Of a DNA stretch of 49,378 bases, positions 8,862 through 16,699 are shown piece after piece (position 1 is the first letter of the stretch; every line of letters begins with the position of its first letter). Below the pieces are notes generated by a model. That model searched no databases. It saw only the letters and a list, made by a program, of their open reading frames with translations, and had not been told where the DNA came from. A program made the position numbers and the translations under genes. Source of the stretch: Actinomycetes bacterium (GTDB lineage: Bacteria > Actinomycetota > Acidimicrobiia > Acidimicrobiales > Bog-793); assembly GCA_021809425.1 (NCBI GenBank), contig JAKBAA010000014.1, positions 1-49,378 of the forward strand, given 5' to 3'.

Positions 8862-10307
8862 ATGTGTGCGCGCGGCTCGCAACCGTGGGCTCTCGCCCGA
8901 AGGGGGCGTCGCCGAGGCCGTCTTGCCCTCGTCGCGTCACTCCTAACCCTCCCCGGTGGCATCGCCGTCGCAACGGTGGCGACGTCGACGAGCGCTGCCG
9001 CCAGCGTCGGGGGCGACCGGGGCCGGATCAGCCAGCTGGTGCAGCGCATCGCCAGCGACGGCGCGCACGTCCAGCAGCTGGTCGAGCGGTACGACCGGGC
9101 CCAGGCCACCGCGACGGTGGTCGCCGGGCGGCTGCGTGTCACGCGAGCCCAGCTCACCGCCGACCGCCACCGGGAGGCGATGGCTGCGACCCAGCTTCGT
9201 ACGGTGGCGGTCCAGGCCTACGTGACCGGCGGCGGGCTGTCGTCACCGGCGCTGCTCACCACGTCGGCTTCGACCCAGGGCATGGCGAGCGTGTACGTCG
9301 ACGCGGCGGGTGCGCGCCTGCGTGGCGCCATCTCGTCGTTCCAGTGGACCGCCCACGTCACCCGGGCGACCCGCTCGGCGCTGCTGCACGACGAGGCGAA
9401 GGCCACGGCGACGATGGCGGCGCTCCTCCCGGCGCGCCAGGCGGCCACCCGCGCCGTGCTGGCCGACGAGCGGCTCCTCTCGGGGGTTCGCGGAAACCTG
9501 CAGGCCCTGCTCGCGCAGGCGGCGGCGCGCCGTCGCGCCGCCGAGCTCGCTGCCGAGCGGCGGATGGCGGCACGTGCCGCCGCCGCCGTCGCCGCGAGCG
9601 AGCGCCCGGCTCGGGTGGCCACCGCGCGCCGGGCGGCCGCCCGGTCCGCCGCAACGCTCGCCGACCCGACCACGACGACGTCGGGGGGATCGACGTCGGG
9701 CACGCCCACGTCGACCAGCACGAGCACCACCACGACGAGCACCACCACGACCACCACGCTGCCCCCGGCCCCGCCACCCCCGGCGGCGACGGCCCCGGCG
9801 GCGACGGCCAGCCCGACCCCGGGCGGCTATGCCGACCCGCTGCGCTCCGTCGGGGGCCTCTCGCCGGAGCGCGTCGACCAGGGCGTCGACTACGGCGGCT
9901 ACGGCCCCATCTACGCCATCGGCGACGGGGTGGTGCTGAGCACGGTCAACGGGGGGTGGCCCGGTGGCACGTTCATCGCCTACCGCCTCACCGACGGCCC
10001 CGCCGCCGGCCTCGTCGTGTACGCCGCCGAGGACATCGAGCCCACCGTCCAGGTCGGCCAGGCGGTGACGGCAGGGACCCAGATCGGGGTCGTCTACGCC
10101 GGCCCCGACGGGATCGAGACCGGCTGGGCCGCCCCGGGCGGTCTCGGCAACACGATGGCGTCGGCCTCCGGACAGTTCTTCGGGGGCAACTCGACCGCCT
10201 TCGGCGCCAACTTCTCCCAGCTCCTCTCGTCGCTGGGCGCTCCCGGCGGCATCCTGCAGAACGCGCCGGCCACCGGCTCGCTGCCGGCGGGCTGGCCCGC
10301 CTTCTAG
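8862..10307 (+). CDS. secreted coiled-coil protein with degenerate M23 (LytM)-like domain
   Basis: This 481-residue secreted protein starts at ATG 8862. A basic N-terminus and hydrophobic core (about residues 18-45, ending near TSAAA) form a signal peptide. Residues about 50-260 are an Ala/Arg-rich helical, probably coiled-coil region like that in many peptidoglycan hydrolase-associated proteins. A Thr/Ser/Pro linker follows at about 265-320, then a C-terminal beta-rich domain with ERVDQGVDYGGYGPIYAIGDGVV and IETGWAA. This fold pattern resembles peptidase M23, but the zinc-binding HxxxD is replaced (DQGVD) and no HxH is seen, so it is probably non-catalytic, perhaps a wall-binding or hydrolase-activating protein. 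It is divergent from prfC (173-base gap) and convergent with ftsH. Confidence 0.8.
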   Translation: MCARGSQPWALARRGRRRGRLALVASLLTLPGGIAVATVATSTSAAASVGGDRGRISQLVQRIASDGAHVQQLVERYDRAQATATVVAGRLRVTRAQLTADRHREAMAATQLRTVAVQAYVTGGGLSSPALLTTSASTQGMASVYVDAAGARLRGAISSFQWTAHVTRATRSALLHDEAKATATMAALLPARQAATRAVLADERLLSGVRGNLQALLAQAAARRRAAELAAERRMAARAAAAVAASERPARVATARRAAARSAATLADPTTTTSGGSTSGTPTSTSTSTTTTSTTTTTTLPPAPPPPAATAPAATASPTPGGYADPLRSVGGLSPERVDQGVDYGGYGPIYAIGDGVVLSTVNGGWPGGTFIAYRLTDGPAAGLVVYAAEDIEPTVQVGQAVTAGTQIGVVYAGPDGIETGWAAPGGLGNTMASASGQFFGGNSTAFGANFSQLLSSLGAPGGILQNAPATGSLPAGWPAF

Positions 10308-10334
10308 CGCCGACCGGTCCCGCCGCCCGATGCG

Positions 10335-10353
10335 GCCGGGCCCCACGCCCGGC
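10335..10353. terminator. hairpin between convergent M23-like gene and ftsH
   Basis: A perfect 7-bp inverted repeat (GCCGGGC / GCCCGGC) with a 5-base loop lies between the two convergent stops and directly abuts the ftsH stop. There is no T-run. It is a plausible bidirectional terminator from position and symmetry only. Confidence 0.4.
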
Positions 10354-12321
10354 TCAGGGTCTCGGGGCGGGCGCCGGCATCCCCCTCGGCGCGTCGGTGT
10401 CGGCGCTCGAGGCGGGGGCCACGACGTCGCGCCGTGCCGGCTCGGCCTGGGGCTCGTCGCGGCCGGCGAGCGCATAGACCTCGCTGCCGTCGACCGTCTC
10501 GTCGGTGAGCAGCCGCCGGACCAGCGCGTCGAGGACGTCGCGGTGGCCGTCGATCACCTGCAGCGCCCGGTGCTCCGCCTCGCGCAGCAGGCGGGCCACC
10601 TCGGCATCGATGGTCGCCTGGGTCTCCTCGGCGAACGGGCGGCTCGAGAAGGGCGCCCCGGCACCGAGGTAGACGGTCCCGCCGGTCGGGTAGCTCACGG
10701 GGCCGATGGCCGGGGAGAGACCGAACTCGCGCACCATCTTCGTCGCGAGGTCGGTCGCCCGGGCCAGGTCGTTGGCTGCCCCGGTCGACCCCTGGCCGAG
10801 CACGGCCAGCTCGGCGGCGCGCCCGCCGAGGCTGACGGCGAGGCTGTCGCCCAGGTAGTCCTCCCCGAACAGGTGCCGCTCCACCAGCGGCAGCTGCTCG
10901 GTCACCCCGAGCGCCTGGCCGGCGGGGAGGATCGTCACCTTGGCAACCGGGTCGGCGTGGTCGGAGAAGGCGGCGACGACGGCATGCCCGGCCTCGTGGA
11001 TGGCCACCGCCCACTTCTCCTCGGGGAGCAGCACGTTCGACCCCTCGCGCCGGCCGAGCAGGATGCGGTCGCGGGCCGTGTCGAAGTCGTCGGGCCGCAG
11101 CACCGACCGGTCGGCCCGGGCGGCGGCGATGGCGGCCTCGTTGACGAGGTTGGCGAGGTCGGCGCCCGAGAAGCCGGGCGTGCCTCGCGCCACCACGTCC
11201 AGCTCGACCGCCGGGTCGAGCTGCTTTCCGCGACAGTGGAGCGTGAGGATGGCCCGCCGCTCGGGCAGGGTCGGGAGCGGGATCGTCACCTGCCGGTCGA
11301 AGCGCCCCGGGCGCAACAGTGCCGGGTCGAGCACCTCCGGGCGGTTGGTGGCGGCGAGCACGACGATCCCGATGGCTGGGTCGAACCCGTCCATCTCGGC
11401 GAGCAGCTGGTTGAGCGTCTGCTCCCGCTCGTCGTTCGACACGACCGCCCCCGGCCCGCCGCGCCGCTGGCCGATGGCGTCGATCTCGTCGATGAAGATG
11501 ATCGCCGGCGCCCGCTTGCGGGCCTCCTGGAACAGGTCGCGCACCCGGGCGGCCCCGACGCCCACGAACAGCTCCACGAAGCTCGAGCCGGTGACCGAGA
11601 AGAACGGGACGCGTGCCTCACCGGCGACCGCCCGGGCGAACAGCGTCTTGCCGGTCCCGGGGGGACCCACCATGAGGACCCCCCGCGGCGCGATCGCCCC
11701 GGCACGGGCGTAGCGCTCGGGGCGCTGCAGGAAGTCGACGGTCTCCTTGATCTCGAGCTTCGGCCCCTCGTAGCCGGCCACGTCGGTGAACGTGGTGCTC
11801 GGGCGCTCGGCGTCGAACACCTTGGCGCCCGAGCGCCCCACGCCGAGTGCGCCCTGGAGCCCGGAGCGGGCACCACGAGAGAGGCGCCACCAGAGGTAGC
11901 CGAGCACGACGAAGGGGAGCAGCAGGATGATCCACGACAGCACGTCGGTCCCGAAGGACGCGCTCGAGGCGCTGGCGGAGATCTCCACCTTGTGCCGTTG
12001 GAGCTCGTCGAGCAGCGCCTGGCCGGCCTCGCCGGGCACTGTGGTCGAGAAGGCCTCACCGCCCCGCAGGGTGCCGGTCGCCGTGCCGTTGGTGGCGAGG
12101 GTGACCGCATGCACCCGCCCGCGGGCGACGTCGCTCAGGAACTGCGAATAGGTGAGCGTCGTCGAGCTACGCGTCGACGGGGCGGTCGGCAGCACGAAGA
12201 ACAGGACCAGGAAGGCGACCAGGGCGAGCAGCCACAGGTAGTGCCGCCACCCCGGCGGCGGTGGCGGAGCGCTCGGGGCGCCCCGGTCCGGTGTGGGCGG
12301 TGGCTTCGCCTGCTTCGTCAT
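10354..12321 (-). CDS. ftsH: ATP-dependent zinc metalloprotease FtsH
   Basis: This 655-residue membrane-anchored AAA protease degrades misassembled membrane proteins and regulatory substrates. Two transmembrane segments (about residues 27-45 and 127-146) flank an external domain. The AAA module follows with Walker A GPPGTGKT (219-226), Walker [10 protein letters not shown] (274-282) and the second region of homology including the RPGRFDR arginines (about 337-343). The peptidase zinc site HEAGH is at 442-446. The C-terminus is a Pro/Ala-rich tail. Start ATG 12321 gives a short Pro-rich cytosolic N-terminus before the first membrane helix. Upstream lies an 11-bp tandem repeat and then whiB on the same strand. 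Confidence is high because every catalytic motif is intact. Confidence 0.97.
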   Translation of the reverse strand: MTKQAKPPPTPDRGAPSAPPPPPGWRHYLWLLALVAFLVLFFVLPTAPSTRSSTTLTYSQFLSDVARGRVHAVTLATNGTATGTLRGGEAFSTTVPGEAGQALLDELQRHKVEISASASSASFGTDVLSWIILLLPFVVLGYLWWRLSRGARSGLQGALGVGRSGAKVFDAERPSTTFTDVAGYEGPKLEIKETVDFLQRPERYARAGAIAPRGVLMVGPPGTGKTLFARAVAGEARVPFFSVTGSSFVELFVGVGAARVRDLFQEARKRAPAIIFIDEIDAIGQRRGGPGAVVSNDEREQTLNQLLAEMDGFDPAIGIVVLAATNRPEVLDPALLRPGRFDRQVTIPLPTLPERRAILTLHCRGKQLDPAVELDVVARGTPGFSGADLANLVNEAAIAAARADRSVLRPDDFDTARDRILLGRREGSNVLLPEEKWAVAIHEAGHAVVAAFSDHADPVAKVTILPAGQALGVTEQLPLVERHLFGEDYLGDSLAVSLGGRAAELAVLGQGSTGAANDLARATDLATKMVREFGLSPAIGPVSYPTGGTVYLGAGAPFSSRPFAEETQATIDAEVARLLREAEHRALQVIDGHRDVLDALVRRLLTDETVDGSEVYALAGRDEPQAEPARRDVVAPASSADTDAPRGMPAPAPRP

Positions 12322-12370
12322 CGACCTGCTTCCGCTAGACGCAGCTCGCTTGTCCGATCATCGTACGCCG

Positions 12371-12423
12371 CGGCGACCGGGCGGCGACCGGGCGGCGACC
12401 GGGCGGCGACCGGGCGGCGACCG
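12371..12423. repeat. 11-bp tandem repeat between whiB and ftsH
   Basis: There are four complete copies and one partial copy of the 11-base unit CGGCGACCGGG, ending exactly at the whiB stop codon and lying 50 bases upstream of the ftsH start. Because 11 is not a multiple of 3 and the array is intergenic, copy number changes would alter spacing rather than protein. Confidence 0.9.
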
Positions 12424-12762
12424 TCAGGCGGTGGCGCGGTCGGACAGGCGCGCCCGCCCCGCACCGGTACCACCGGGCGTACGACCCTCCCGTCGGATCA
12501 TCCGCCGGTCCCGTTCCGAGGTGCCACCCCAGAAGCCCTGGAGCCCCGGGTCGGCGACGGCGGTCGACAGGCACTCGGCCTGGACGGGGCAGTCGGCGCA
12601 CACGGCGCGGGCGGCAGCGAGCGAGTCGCCCGGCGACGGGAAGAACACGGCTGTGCCGCGCCCGCGGCAGGCAGCCCCGCGGTGCCAGCTCGGGCGGCGG
12701 ACGAGCTCGTCGAGGCTCAGGTCGCCGGGCACCATGAGCGCCGCAGCGGTGGCGAGGTCCAT
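12424..12762 (-). CDS. WhiB-family iron-sulfur transcriptional regulator
   Basis: This 112-residue protein has the WhiB signature: four cysteines at residues 32, 55, 58 and 64 (C-x22-C-x2-C-x5-C) to hold a [4Fe-4S] cluster, followed by the turn motif GFWGGT (76-81) and a basic helix (ERDRRMIRREGR) that contacts DNA. WhiB proteins act in Actinobacteria by binding sigma factor region 4 and responding to redox or nitric oxide. Which WhiB class this is cannot be decided from the sequence alone; the lack of a long extension is consistent with WhiB1/WhiB2-like members. It lies upstream of ftsH on the same strand, separated by the tandem repeat. Confidence 0.93.
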   Translation of the reverse strand: MDLATAAALMVPGDLSLDELVRRPSWHRGAACRGRGTAVFFPSPGDSLAAARAVCADCPVQAECLSTAVADPGLQGFWGGTSERDRRMIRREGRTPGGTGAGRARLSDRATA

Positions 12763-12812
12763 GCGATACCTACGAACGTGGCGGCCCGCGCTTGAGCGCG
12801 CCCGGCGCCGCC

Positions 12813-13298
12813 CTAGCCGAGGGGGCGCTCCATGAGGGCGCCGAAGGTGCGGTAGCCCTGGCGCTCGTAGAGGGAGACGGCGCCGACGTTGGCGGTGAGG
12901 GTGCCAAGCATGAGCGCCGTGAAGCCGGCGCGCTCGCCCCAGTCGGCGGCGGCGGCCAGCAGGGCGGTGCCCATGCCCTGGCCGCGGTGGTCGTCGAGGA
13001 CGGCGAGGTCGATCGAGGCCTTGGTGACCGGACGCACCATGCTCTGCGCCGACGGGTCGGGGATGCGCCGGATCTGGACGAACCCGACGACGGTGCCGTT
13101 GAGCTCGGCGACGAGGATCGCCCCGTCACGGGCGTCGGCGAGGGCCTGGCGGAAGTGGCCGACGACGGGCGCCGGCTCCGGCACGCGATAGCGGTCGGCA
13201 TCGAGCGACACGTGGTGTGCCGCCGACGACAGATAGACGGTGGCCAAGGCGACGAGGTCGTCGCTCTTCGCCGGCCGGAGCGAGTACGGCAGCGTCAT
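12813..13298 (-). CDS. GNAT-family N-acetyltransferase
   Basis: This 161-residue protein has the GNAT fold signature. The acetyl-CoA pyrophosphate-binding motif A appears as LDDHRGQGMGTALL (about residues 99-112), and the C-terminal motif B region as TANVGAVSLYERQGYRTFG. The N-terminus (LRPAKSDDLVALATVY) is the usual first strand and helix. Length fits single-domain GNAT enzymes acting on small molecules or protein N-termini, and the acceptor cannot be inferred. It is the gene upstream of whiB on the same strand, 50 bases away. Confidence 0.85.
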   Translation of the reverse strand: MTLPYSLRPAKSDDLVALATVYLSSAAHHVSLDADRYRVPEPAPVVGHFRQALADARDGAILVAELNGTVVGFVQIRRIPDPSAQSMVRPVTKASIDLAVLDDHRGQGMGTALLAAAADWGERAGFTALMLGTLTANVGAVSLYERQGYRTFGALMERPLG

Positions 13299-13542
13299 TG
13301 CCAGATTGTGCCCGCTCGCCGCGACGAGGTCGCGGATGGTGTGGCCGGTGCCGCCACTAGGCGGGGCGGGCGATGATTCGCACGCCGCGTGGCGCGATGC
13401 GCGCAGCGCGTGAGTGTCCGGCGGGCCGGGCGCCGGAGGCCTTGACGGCGGTCGCCGGGGGGTGTCACCGTTCGCGTACGCCGGCGTTCATGCTGGATGG
13501 CTCTGCCACCGCTGCCGCCGGCATGGTGAGAGGGGAGGGGCC

Positions 13543-14742
13543 GTGAGCGAAGGAAGATGGCAGCGCCTGGTCGGGTTCGGCGCAGTGCTCCTCGCCGCCG
13601 GCGGGCTGGCGGCGGCCGGCGGGCCGTTGGCCGGGGCGTCGGCTCCGGCCGGCACGTTGCAGGTGGGGTGCGGGAGCAGCTACACGACGATCGGCGCGGC
13701 CGTGAAGGCGGCCGCGGCCGGCGACACGGTCCAGGTGTGCAGCGGCACCTACAGCGAGGACGTGGCGGTGACGAAGCCGCTGACGATCGTCGGCAGCGGG
13801 GCGGTGGTCGACGCCGCCAACCTGGACAACGGGTTCACGGTGTCGGCGTCCGGGGTGACGATCCAGGGCTTCACGGTCGAGCACGCCGTCGGCGAGGGGA
13901 TCCTCGTCGCCCCCACCAAGGGCGGTCCGGCGGTCACCGGCGTGTCGATCCTCGACAACACCGTGACGGGCAACGACCAGGGCAACCCGACCGGGGCCCC
14001 CATCACCACCTCGTCGTACGCCGCGTGCAACGCCACCGAGAACGTGCCCGGTGACTGCGGCGAGGGCATCCACCTCGAGTCCGTCACCGGGTCGACGGTG
14101 TCGGGGAACACGGTCACGGGGAACAGCGGCGGCATCCTGCTCACCGACGAGCTCGGGCCGGTGTCGGGCAACCTCGTCCAGTCCAACACCGTCAGCGACA
14201 ACGTGCTCGACTGCGGGGTGACCCTCGCCGGGCACAGCCCGGGCGCCGTCGGGGGCGTCTTCGACAACCGGGTGGTGGGCAACCAGATCACCGGCAACGG
14301 CACGAAGGGCCAGGGCGCCGGGGTCGTCCTGGCAACCGGCGTGCCATCCGGACCGTACGGCGCGGGCGGGGCGGTCTACGACAACGTGGTCTCGGGCAAC
14401 ACGATCTCCGGGAACGGGCTGGCCGGCGTCACCATCCACGGGCACGCCACCGGCGAGAACCTCAGCGGCAACGTCGTCGAGGGCAACCAGATCGGCACCA
14501 ACAACCTCGCCGGCGACCCGGACTTCACCTCGTTCGGCGGCGACTACCTGGCCGGCTCCACGACCGGGGTGCTCGTGGCGTCGCTGTCGCCGCTGACGGT
14601 GACCATCGAGGGCAACACGATCAGCAGCGACGCGGTGGCCGTGTGGCTCGGATCGGTGAACGGTGCCGGCATCATCGTGTCCGGGCTCGCCACGAACGCG
14701 TTCCCGAACAGCGGCGTGCCCGAGATGGCCGTCACGAGCTGA
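13543..14742 (+). CDS. secreted right-handed parallel beta-helix protein
   Basis: This secreted protein of about 399 residues has a signal peptide (hydrophobic stretch ending near AGASAPA). An N-terminal CGSSYTTIGAAVKAAAAGDTVQVCSGTY block, typical of NosD/pectate-lyase-like beta-helix starts, is followed by many parallel beta-helix repeats with the pattern V-x-G-N-T-V/I-x-G-N (for example GSTVSGNTVTGNSGGILL, YDNVVSGNTISGNGLAGV). No catalytic lyase residues can be assigned, so carbohydrate binding or cleavage outside the cell is inference. GTG 13543 is chosen over the ATG-like ORF start at 13414 because it has a strong purine-rich ribosome site (AGGGGAGGGG, 13531-13540) and directly precedes the signal peptide. 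The upstream 13299-13542 stretch shows no gene. Confidence 0.85.
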   Translation: MSEGRWQRLVGFGAVLLAAGGLAAAGGPLAGASAPAGTLQVGCGSSYTTIGAAVKAAAAGDTVQVCSGTYSEDVAVTKPLTIVGSGAVVDAANLDNGFTVSASGVTIQGFTVEHAVGEGILVAPTKGGPAVTGVSILDNTVTGNDQGNPTGAPITTSSYAACNATENVPGDCGEGIHLESVTGSTVSGNTVTGNSGGILLTDELGPVSGNLVQSNTVSDNVLDCGVTLAGHSPGAVGGVFDNRVVGNQITGNGTKGQGAGVVLATGVPSGPYGAGGAVYDNVVSGNTISGNGLAGVTIHGHATGENLSGNVVEGNQIGTNNLAGDPDFTSFGGDYLAGSTTGVLVASLSPLTVTIEGNTISSDAVAVWLGSVNGAGIIVSGLATNAFPNSGVPEMAVTS

Positions 14743-14968
14743 GCACCTCGCCGCGCCCCGCGAGGCGGGCTCGGCGCTCCCGAGATCGAGCCCGCCAGGG
14801 CGCAGCACCCGACGTCGCCCGACCTGCGGGCGCGAAGGGTCGGCGGCGGCGTGCAGATCGGGCGCCCCCGCTGCAGTAGCATGGACGTGCTGTCCGGATC
14901 GATCACGCGTCCGGATTCCACTGCTGCCGGGCGCCCTGCTCGTCGTCGGGTCGAGGCGTGAAGAAGAC

Positions 14969-14972
14969 GGAG
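14969..14972 (+). promoter_or_regulatory. ribosome binding site that fixes the csp start
   Basis: GGAG at this position lies 6 bases before GTG 14979, giving a standard 67-residue cold shock protein. The alternative in-frame GTG at 14958 lacks a well-spaced ribosome site and would add seven residues. Confidence 0.7.
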
Positions 14973-14978
14973 CAGCAG

Positions 14979-15182
14979 GTGTCGACAGGTACCGTCAAGT
15001 GGTTCAGCGCCGAGAAGGGCTTCGGCTTCATCGCCCAGGATGACGGGGGTGCGGATGTGTTCGTGCACCACTCCGCCATCGAGGGGACCGGTTATCGCGA
15101 GCTGACCGAGGGTCAGCACGTGGCCTACGAGACGACGACGGGCCCCAAGGGCCTGCAGGCATCCGCGGTGCGTCCTGCCTAG
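14979..15182 (+). CDS. cold shock protein (CspA family)
   Basis: This 67-residue single-domain OB-fold protein binds single-stranded RNA/DNA and melts RNA structure. It starts [18 protein letters not shown], containing RNP1 (KGFGFI), followed by RNP2 (VFVHHS) and the closing [10 protein letters not shown] strand. Length and motif spacing match the family exactly. The 236 bases upstream (14743-14978) contain no gene and would hold the promoter and the long leader expected for csp genes. A GC hairpin follows the stop by 26 bases. Confidence 0.95.
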   Translation: MSTGTVKWFSAEKGFGFIAQDDGGADVFVHHSAIEGTGYRELTEGQHVAYETTTGPKGLQASAVRPA

Positions 15183-15208
15183 GCCCGAGGTCGGCCGCGA
15201 CGAGGGCA

Positions 15209-15232
15209 GCCGGTCGCACGGGGGCGACCGGC
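15209..15232 (+). terminator. hairpin downstream of csp
   Basis: A perfect 9-bp inverted repeat (GCCGGTCGC / GCGACCGGC) with a 6-base loop begins 26 bases after the csp stop. No T-run follows, so termination is inferred from stem strength and position. It lies upstream of the next small ORF. Confidence 0.45.
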
Positions 15233-15264
15233 CGGCGGCCGGCCGGCGCAACACCGATCAGGAC

Positions 15265-15525
15265 GTGCTCTCGCTCCGCGGTCAGGGGCTGTCGTTCGCG
15301 GCCATCGCCGGGCGGCTCGGGCTCCGGCGCTCGAAGGACGCCTACGCGAGCTTCCACCGGGCGCTGGCGTCCCGGTCGGGGGCAGAGCGGGCGCAGCTGG
15401 TCGAGCAGGAGCTGGGGCGTCTCCAACAGCTCGAGGCGCGCATCCGCGAGCGCGACGTTGCCAACCCGGACCGGATGACGCGCCGGCTGGCGGCCCTCGC
15501 GACGATGCGCTCGGCGCTCGGCTAG
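15265..15525 (+). CDS. small helical protein with HTH-like N-terminus, function unknown
   Basis: This is an ORF of about 86 residues with a GTG start at 15265; the frame is open further upstream to near the csp stop, but no better start codon is visible. Residues 1-35 (SLRGQGLSFAAIAGRLGLRRSKDAYASFHRAL) have the spacing of a helix-turn-helix in which IAGRLGL would be the turn. The remainder is charged helix (QELGRLQQLEARIRERD). I do not recognise a named family. It follows csp on the same strand and is followed after 33 bases by another small ORF, which suggests a small gene pair. Confidence 0.55.
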   Translation: MLSLRGQGLSFAAIAGRLGLRRSKDAYASFHRALASRSGAERAQLVEQELGRLQQLEARIRERDVANPDRMTRRLAALATMRSALG

Positions 15526-15558
15526 CCCGAAGCTTCTCGGCCTGGCGACGGCGTCTGC

Positions 15559-15798
15559 GTGCACTTCAACCCGCGCGACCAGATCGTGCTCCTTGCCGGC
15601 CTCGAGCCGGACTCGGCTCGTTCTCGCCAGCTGCTCTCCCGGCCGGACCTGCAGGCGAGCGTCGCCCGCCTCGGCGAGGCCGGCCTCGTGGTCGACGGGC
15701 GGCTCACCGATCCGAGCGGCGTCGCCGCCGCTCGCAGCCTTCGGCGCATCCGCCTCGACGAGCTGATCGCCGAGCACCTCGACGACGGCCACGGCTGA
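15559..15798 (+). CDS. small protein of unknown function
   Basis: This 79-residue ORF starts with GTG at 15559. It is a soluble, mostly helical protein (LASVARLGEAG-type and RSLRRIRLDELIAEHL helices) with no cysteine cluster, membrane segment or recognised motif. Codon use is G/C-ending as in neighbours, and the ORF lies 33 bases after the HTH-like ORF in the same direction. I cannot assign a function. Confidence 0.5.
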   Translation: MHFNPRDQIVLLAGLEPDSARSRQLLSRPDLQASVARLGEAGLVVDGRLTDPSGVAAARSLRRIRLDELIAEHLDDGHG

Positions 15799-15823
15799 CT
15801 CGGCGTCCGGCGTTGCGCGAGGG

Positions 15824-15991
15824 CTAGCGGTAGTGCGGGGGCGGCTCGAAGTCGCGCTCGTTCCTCGCCCGCAGCAGGTCCGCCTTCTCCGTCTCCAGCC
15901 GTGCCACCCGGGAGCGGAGCCGCTCGACCTCGGCGCGTAGCGCGGCCAGCTCGCGCGCTGCCGCCCCGTCGTCGACGGCGGACCCGGTCAT
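15824..15991 (-). CDS. 55-residue coiled-coil protein, function unknown
   Basis: A short ORF starts at ATG 15991, preceded by a purine-rich AGGGTGGGGAG. The product has an acidic N-terminus, then a continuous leucine-heptad helix (ELAALRAEVERLRSRVARLE and on to KADLLRARNERD), and a FEPPPHYR tail. It is almost certainly a small coiled coil. Its strand is opposite to the two small ORFs before it and the same as the 16124 gene after it. The strong heptad pattern and ribosome site support it as real despite its size. Confidence 0.55.
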   Translation of the reverse strand: MTGSAVDDGAAARELAALRAEVERLRSRVARLETEKADLLRARNERDFEPPPHYR

Positions 15992-16123
15992 CTCCCCACC
16001 CTAGAGGCGGGCCGCCCGCTCGGCGCTGCCGGTGGCTCGGGACGGGGCGATCCCGTCGCCGCCGGGCCGTGCCGGCCTGGGCCACCCACACGGTCCCGGC
16101 GGCGCGCGGTGTCGTGGCGAGCC

Positions 16124-16669
16124 CTACGGCTCGTTCGTCTCCTCCGCCGGGGTGTACGAGCCGACCGGCAGGTTGCTCGCCGTGGGCTCGGCCGGGCTCG
16201 AGAGGTCAGGGGATGCTGCTCCCTGCGCCGTGCCCGGCACCGCGTCGGTGACCGCCTGGGGGACACCGCCCGTGAAGGCGGGCCCGGGTGCGCCCACGGG
16301 GTCGCCGGGGACACCCGGCAGGGTGGGCGAGGGGGCGGCCGGGGCGCCTCCGCCAGCCGCCGCTCCACCCGCCGGGACGTAGCTGCCGGTCTCGCCGGGA
16401 GGCGCGACGGCCGGCGACACGCTGACCGGCCCGTGCTCGGCCTCGTGCGCCGCCAGCTGGTCCATCAGCCGGGCCACCTGCGCGTCGCCGTCCGGGGCCG
16501 CACGGCCGGCGCGGGCCAGGTAGGTGAGGCCTCCGAGCTCGAGCAGCAGGGCGTCGGCCTGGCGCTTGGCCTGCATGCCCGACAGCTTCTCCTGCCCGGC
16601 CCGCGCCCCGTCCTGCGCCTTCTCGGCCAGGGCCGTGGCCTGGGTCTTGACCTTGTCGAGGAAGCCCAT
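16124..16669 (-). CDS. small helical protein with Pro/Gly-rich tail, partner of AIM24 protein
   Basis: This 181-residue protein starts at ATG 16669. Residues 1-80 form an amphipathic helical domain (MGFLDKVKTQATALAEKAQ, then QAKRQADALLLELGGLTYLARAGR and an acidic helix). Residues about 85-181 are disordered, rich in Pro, Gly, Ala and Thr. There is no signal peptide. Actinobacteria often encode similar MGFLDKVK-type proteins, but I know no function. It lies 30 bases downstream of the AIM24-family gene on the same strand, so the two are probably cotranscribed. Confidence 0.7.
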   Translation of the reverse strand: MGFLDKVKTQATALAEKAQDGARAGQEKLSGMQAKRQADALLLELGGLTYLARAGRAAPDGDAQVARLMDQLAAHEAEHGPVSVSPAVAPPGETGSYVPAGGAAAGGGAPAAPSPTLPGVPGDPVGAPGPAFTGGVPQAVTDAVPGTAQGAASPDLSSPAEPTASNLPVGSYTPAEETNEP

Positions 16670-16699
16670 CGCTCCTCCTTCGTCCTGTCGTCGGGTTGC

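Noticed and set aside
5398-8946. Plus-strand frame of 1182 residues across zwf and prfC
   Set aside because: It is antisense to two clear enzymes. The His/Glu/Arg/Val-rich composition is what opposite-strand GC-rich DNA gives.
12371-12423. CRISPR-like array
   Set aside because: The units are 11 bases, contiguous and without spacers, so this is a simple tandem repeat.
10330-12795. Plus-strand frame opposite ftsH and whiB
   Set aside because: It is antisense to genes with complete catalytic motifs.
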